A stretch of 64,000 nt of DNA from contig NZ_RCIZ01000001.1 of NCBI RefSeq assembly GCF_003666685.1, forward strand, positions 372,001 through 436,000, written 5' to 3'. Made by a program: the position numbers and the translations under genes. This document shows, piece after piece, positions 62,499 through 64,000 of this stretch (the first letter of the stretch is position 1; each line of letters begins with the position of its first letter). Below the pieces are notes generated by a model. The model saw only the letters and a program-made list of their open reading frames with translations. It was not told the origin of the DNA and ran no database searches. The stretch is from Mesorhizobium sp. YM1C-6-2 (GTDB lineage Bacteria; Pseudomonadota; Alphaproteobacteria; Rhizobiales; Rhizobiaceae).

Positions 62499-62918
62499 TT
62501 ATAACGCCGCCTTTATCCTTTCGGCAAACTCGTGGAGCTTGCCGCGCGGATAGGGTTCGCGCAGGCCGTGGCCCCACACCGGGCCTGGCCAGCCCGGATC
62601 GCCTTCGTTGCGGGCGACGACATGCACATGCAGTTGCCGGACGATGTTGCCGAGCGCGCCGGTGTTGATCTTGGTGCAGCCGGTGACCCGCTTCAGCGCC
62701 TGCGCGACCATGTTGGTCTCGAAGGTGAGCATCGCCTGGTCGAGCGGCGTCAGGTCGTGGATTTCCTCGACGTCCGGCCGTTGCGGCACGAGGATCAGCC
62801 ACGGCCAGCGTCGGTCGTTCATGACGCGCAGTTCGCAGAGCCCGAGCCACATCAGCTGGTCGCTGTCGGCTTCGAGCCTCGCATCCAGCGCAAATCCGGC
62901 CTTGAGGCCCGGCAGCAT
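62499..62918 (-). CDS. HIT-family hydrolase
   Basis: A 139-residue histidine-triad protein. The motif reads QLHVHVVAR, so the first His of the usual HxHxHxx is Gln, while the two later histidines, including the catalytic one, are present. Conserved ILVPQRPDVEEIHDLTP and INTGALGNIVRQLH also fit the family. It probably hydrolyses nucleotide phosphoramidates or dinucleoside polyphosphates, and is upstream of nudC. Confidence 0.89.
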   Translation of the reverse strand: MLPGLKAGFALDARLEADSDQLMWLGLCELRVMNDRRWPWLILVPQRPDVEEIHDLTPLDQAMLTFETNMVAQALKRVTGCTKINTGALGNIVRQLHVHVVARNEGDPGWPGPVWGHGLREPYPRGKLHEFAERIKAAL

Positions 62919-63026
62919 GGGCGTTTCCCTCGTGTTCCGCCGAAGCTAGAGCGGCGACAGGCGGCCTGCAAGAGAATCATGCGGTGGCGCGGCTCTTAAA
63001 GCCCGGCTCATAAATCGTGCGCGCTC

Positions 63027-63055
63027 TTGCAATCGGCGGCCGAATTGCCGATATG
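63027..63055 (+). promoter_or_regulatory. Promoter of the SRP RNA
   Basis: TTGCAA (63027-63032) and GATATG (63050-63055) lie 17 bp apart, and the predicted start, about 7 bases on, coincides with the 5' end of the SRP RNA. Confidence 0.55.
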
Positions 63056-63060
63056 GAACC

Positions 63061-63159
63061 TGGGAGGTTGGTGGTGGACGCGCCACTCGCCAACCGGGTC
63101 AGGTCCGGAAGGAAGCAGCCCTAACGAGCACGGAACGGGTCATTGTTCCAGCCTCCCGC
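63061..63159 (+). ncRNA. ffs: Signal recognition particle 4.5S RNA
   Basis: The conserved SRP apical loop GGTCAGGTCCGGAAGGAAG (63097-63115) followed by CAGCC is present, and the ends TGGGAGG and CCTCCCG pair to close the helix. This small bacterial form binds Ffh for membrane targeting. It sits about 120 bp upstream of dnaX, as in other Rhizobiales. The ends are estimated from pairing. Confidence 0.93.
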
Positions 63160-63276
63160 CTCTCCGCCGATCGTCTATTCGCCGCCGCGTCATTGACGCC
63201 GCGATGCCGCACGGGCGAAACTCGGCGGGCGGAATCGGCCTGACGGCGTCAGGCTCAAGGAGTATCGAACGGGCGA

Positions 63277-64000
63277 ATGAGCGAAGCCGGCACCGACATC
63301 CAGGACAAGGCCGCCGGCGGCTATAGGGTCCTCGCGCGGAAATACCGCCCCGCCGACTTTTCCTCCCTCATCGGCCAGGAGCCGATGGTGCGCACCCTCA
63401 CCAACGCCTTCTCCACCGGCCGCATCGCGCAGGCCTGGATGCTGACTGGCGTCCGCGGCGTCGGCAAGACCACGACAGCCCGCATCCTCGCGCGCGCGTT
63501 GAACTACAAGACGGCCGAAATCGACCGCCCCTCCGTCGACCTCACCGTCCCCGGCGAGCACTGCAAGGCGATCATGGAAGGCCGCCATGTCGACGTCATC
63601 GAGATGGACGCCGCCTCGCACACTGGCATTGACGACATCAGGGAGATCATCGAACAGGTGCGCTACGCGCCGGTCTCGGCCCGCTACAAGGTCTACATCA
63701 TCGACGAGGTGCACATGCTCTCCACGCAGGCCTTCAACGGCCTGCTGAAGACGCTCGAGGAGCCGCCTCCGCACGTCAAGTTCATCTTCGCCACCACCGA
63801 GATCCGCAAGGTGCCGATCACGGTGCTGTCGCGCTGCCAGCGTTTTGATCTCCGGCGGGTCGACGCCGGCATGCTGACCAAGCACCTCAACCGCATCGCC
63901 GGACTGGAAAGCATTTCCGTCGAGGACGAGGCGGTGGCGATGGTCGCCCGCGCCGCCGAGGGTTCGGTGCGCGACGCGCTGTCGATCTTCGACCAGGCGA
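63277..64000 (+). CDS. dnaX: DNA polymerase III gamma/tau subunit, N-terminal part
   Basis: The first 241 codons of the clamp-loader ATPase; the gene runs past the window. Walker A is GVRGVGKTTTARILARAL and Walker B YIIDEVHMLST; VLSRCQRFDLRRV is sensor 1 of the AAA+ fold. The zinc module between them (NYKTAEIDRPSVDLTVPGEH) keeps only one cysteine (HCKAIM) of the usual four. I chose the ATG at 63277; an AAGGAG site lies rather far upstream, so the start is less certain. Confidence 0.93.
   Translation, partial: MSEAGTDIQDKAAGGYRVLARKYRPADFSSLIGQEPMVRTLTNAFSTGRIAQAWMLTGVRGVGKTTTARILARALNYKTAEIDRPSVDLTVPGEHCKAIMEGRHVDVIEMDAASHTGIDDIREIIEQVRYAPVSARYKVYIIDEVHMLSTQAFNGLLKTLEEPPPHVKFIFATTEIRKVPITVLSRCQRFDLRRVDAGMLTKHLNRIAGLESISVEDEAVAMVARAAEGSVRDALSIFDQA

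Noticed and set aside
1-64000. CRISPR array, prophage or secretion-system island
   Set aside because: No regularly spaced repeats, phage structural genes or integrases were seen in either strand; the only accessory segments are the DUF1835-like insert, vapBC and the glycan cassette.

Overview
The window reads as a chromosomal segment of a high-GC alphaproteobacterium of the Hyphomicrobiales (Rhizobiales), most likely Phyllobacteriaceae near Mesorhizobium or Aminobacter. The reasons are an Irr-type Fur regulator beside fabA-fabB-fabI, the order mutM / enoyl-CoA hydratase / rpsT / dnaA / dnaN / recF, a yej-type peptide ABC operon with two binding proteins, CycM-type cytochrome c, and an SRP RNA just upstream of a dnaX whose zinc cysteines are mostly lost. 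These are gene-family and synteny inferences; no database search was run.

Layout. 1-5.6 kb: the end of a PQQ sugar dehydrogenase, a cytochrome b561 and a caa3-type terminal oxidase cluster (CoxB with fused cytochrome c, a CoxA-CoxC fusion, a small membrane subunit, CtaG), plausibly one periplasmic electron route. 5.7 kb: tRNA-Arg(CCG). 5.9-11.1 kb: a polyamine-type ABC transporter operon ending in a metallo-hydrolase, divergent from a TetR regulator. 11.2-14.6 kb: fabA-fabB-fabI divergent from irr. 14.6-21.3 kb: single genes (DUF4260, SH3 protein, 2-hydroxyacid dehydrogenase, a DUF1835-like insert, class II cyclic-nucleotide phosphodiesterase) and a moeB-like / aconitase X operon. 21.4-29.6 kb: recF, dnaN, dnaA, a structured 0.7-kb intergenic region, rpsT, enoyl-CoA hydratase, mutM, deoB.

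29.6-42.8 kb: a PhnD-like binding protein and a Tad/Flp pilus locus (two TadE/G-like genes, a stand-alone secretin N-domain protein, flp pilin, cpaA-F, tadB, tadC and a convergent tadD). 43.0-45.7 kb: a base-composition-shifted cassette of hexapeptide acyltransferase, glycosyltransferase and sulfotransferase. 45.8-49.4 kb: pepA, a MarR regulator, an NlpC/P60 hydrolase, a GhrA-like reductase. 49.5-57.9 kb: yejA1-yejA2-yejB-yejE-vapBC-yejF, with a toxin-antitoxin pair inside the transporter operon. 58-64 kb: cycM, kdsB, pheA, a Dabb protein, a DHFR-like protein, nudC, a HIT protein, the SRP RNA and the start of dnaX.

Most of the window is core genome. The parts that stand out are (i) a DUF1835-like gene bracketed by two copies of the 3' end of the upstream dehydrogenase gene, (ii) vapBC translationally coupled into the yej operon, (iii) the surface-glycan cassette beside the Tad pilus locus, and (iv) perfect hairpins before irr, in the dnaA leader and between dnaA and dnaN. 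No phage, transposase, integrase or CRISPR array was seen, and nothing that amounts to a clearly new multi-gene system.
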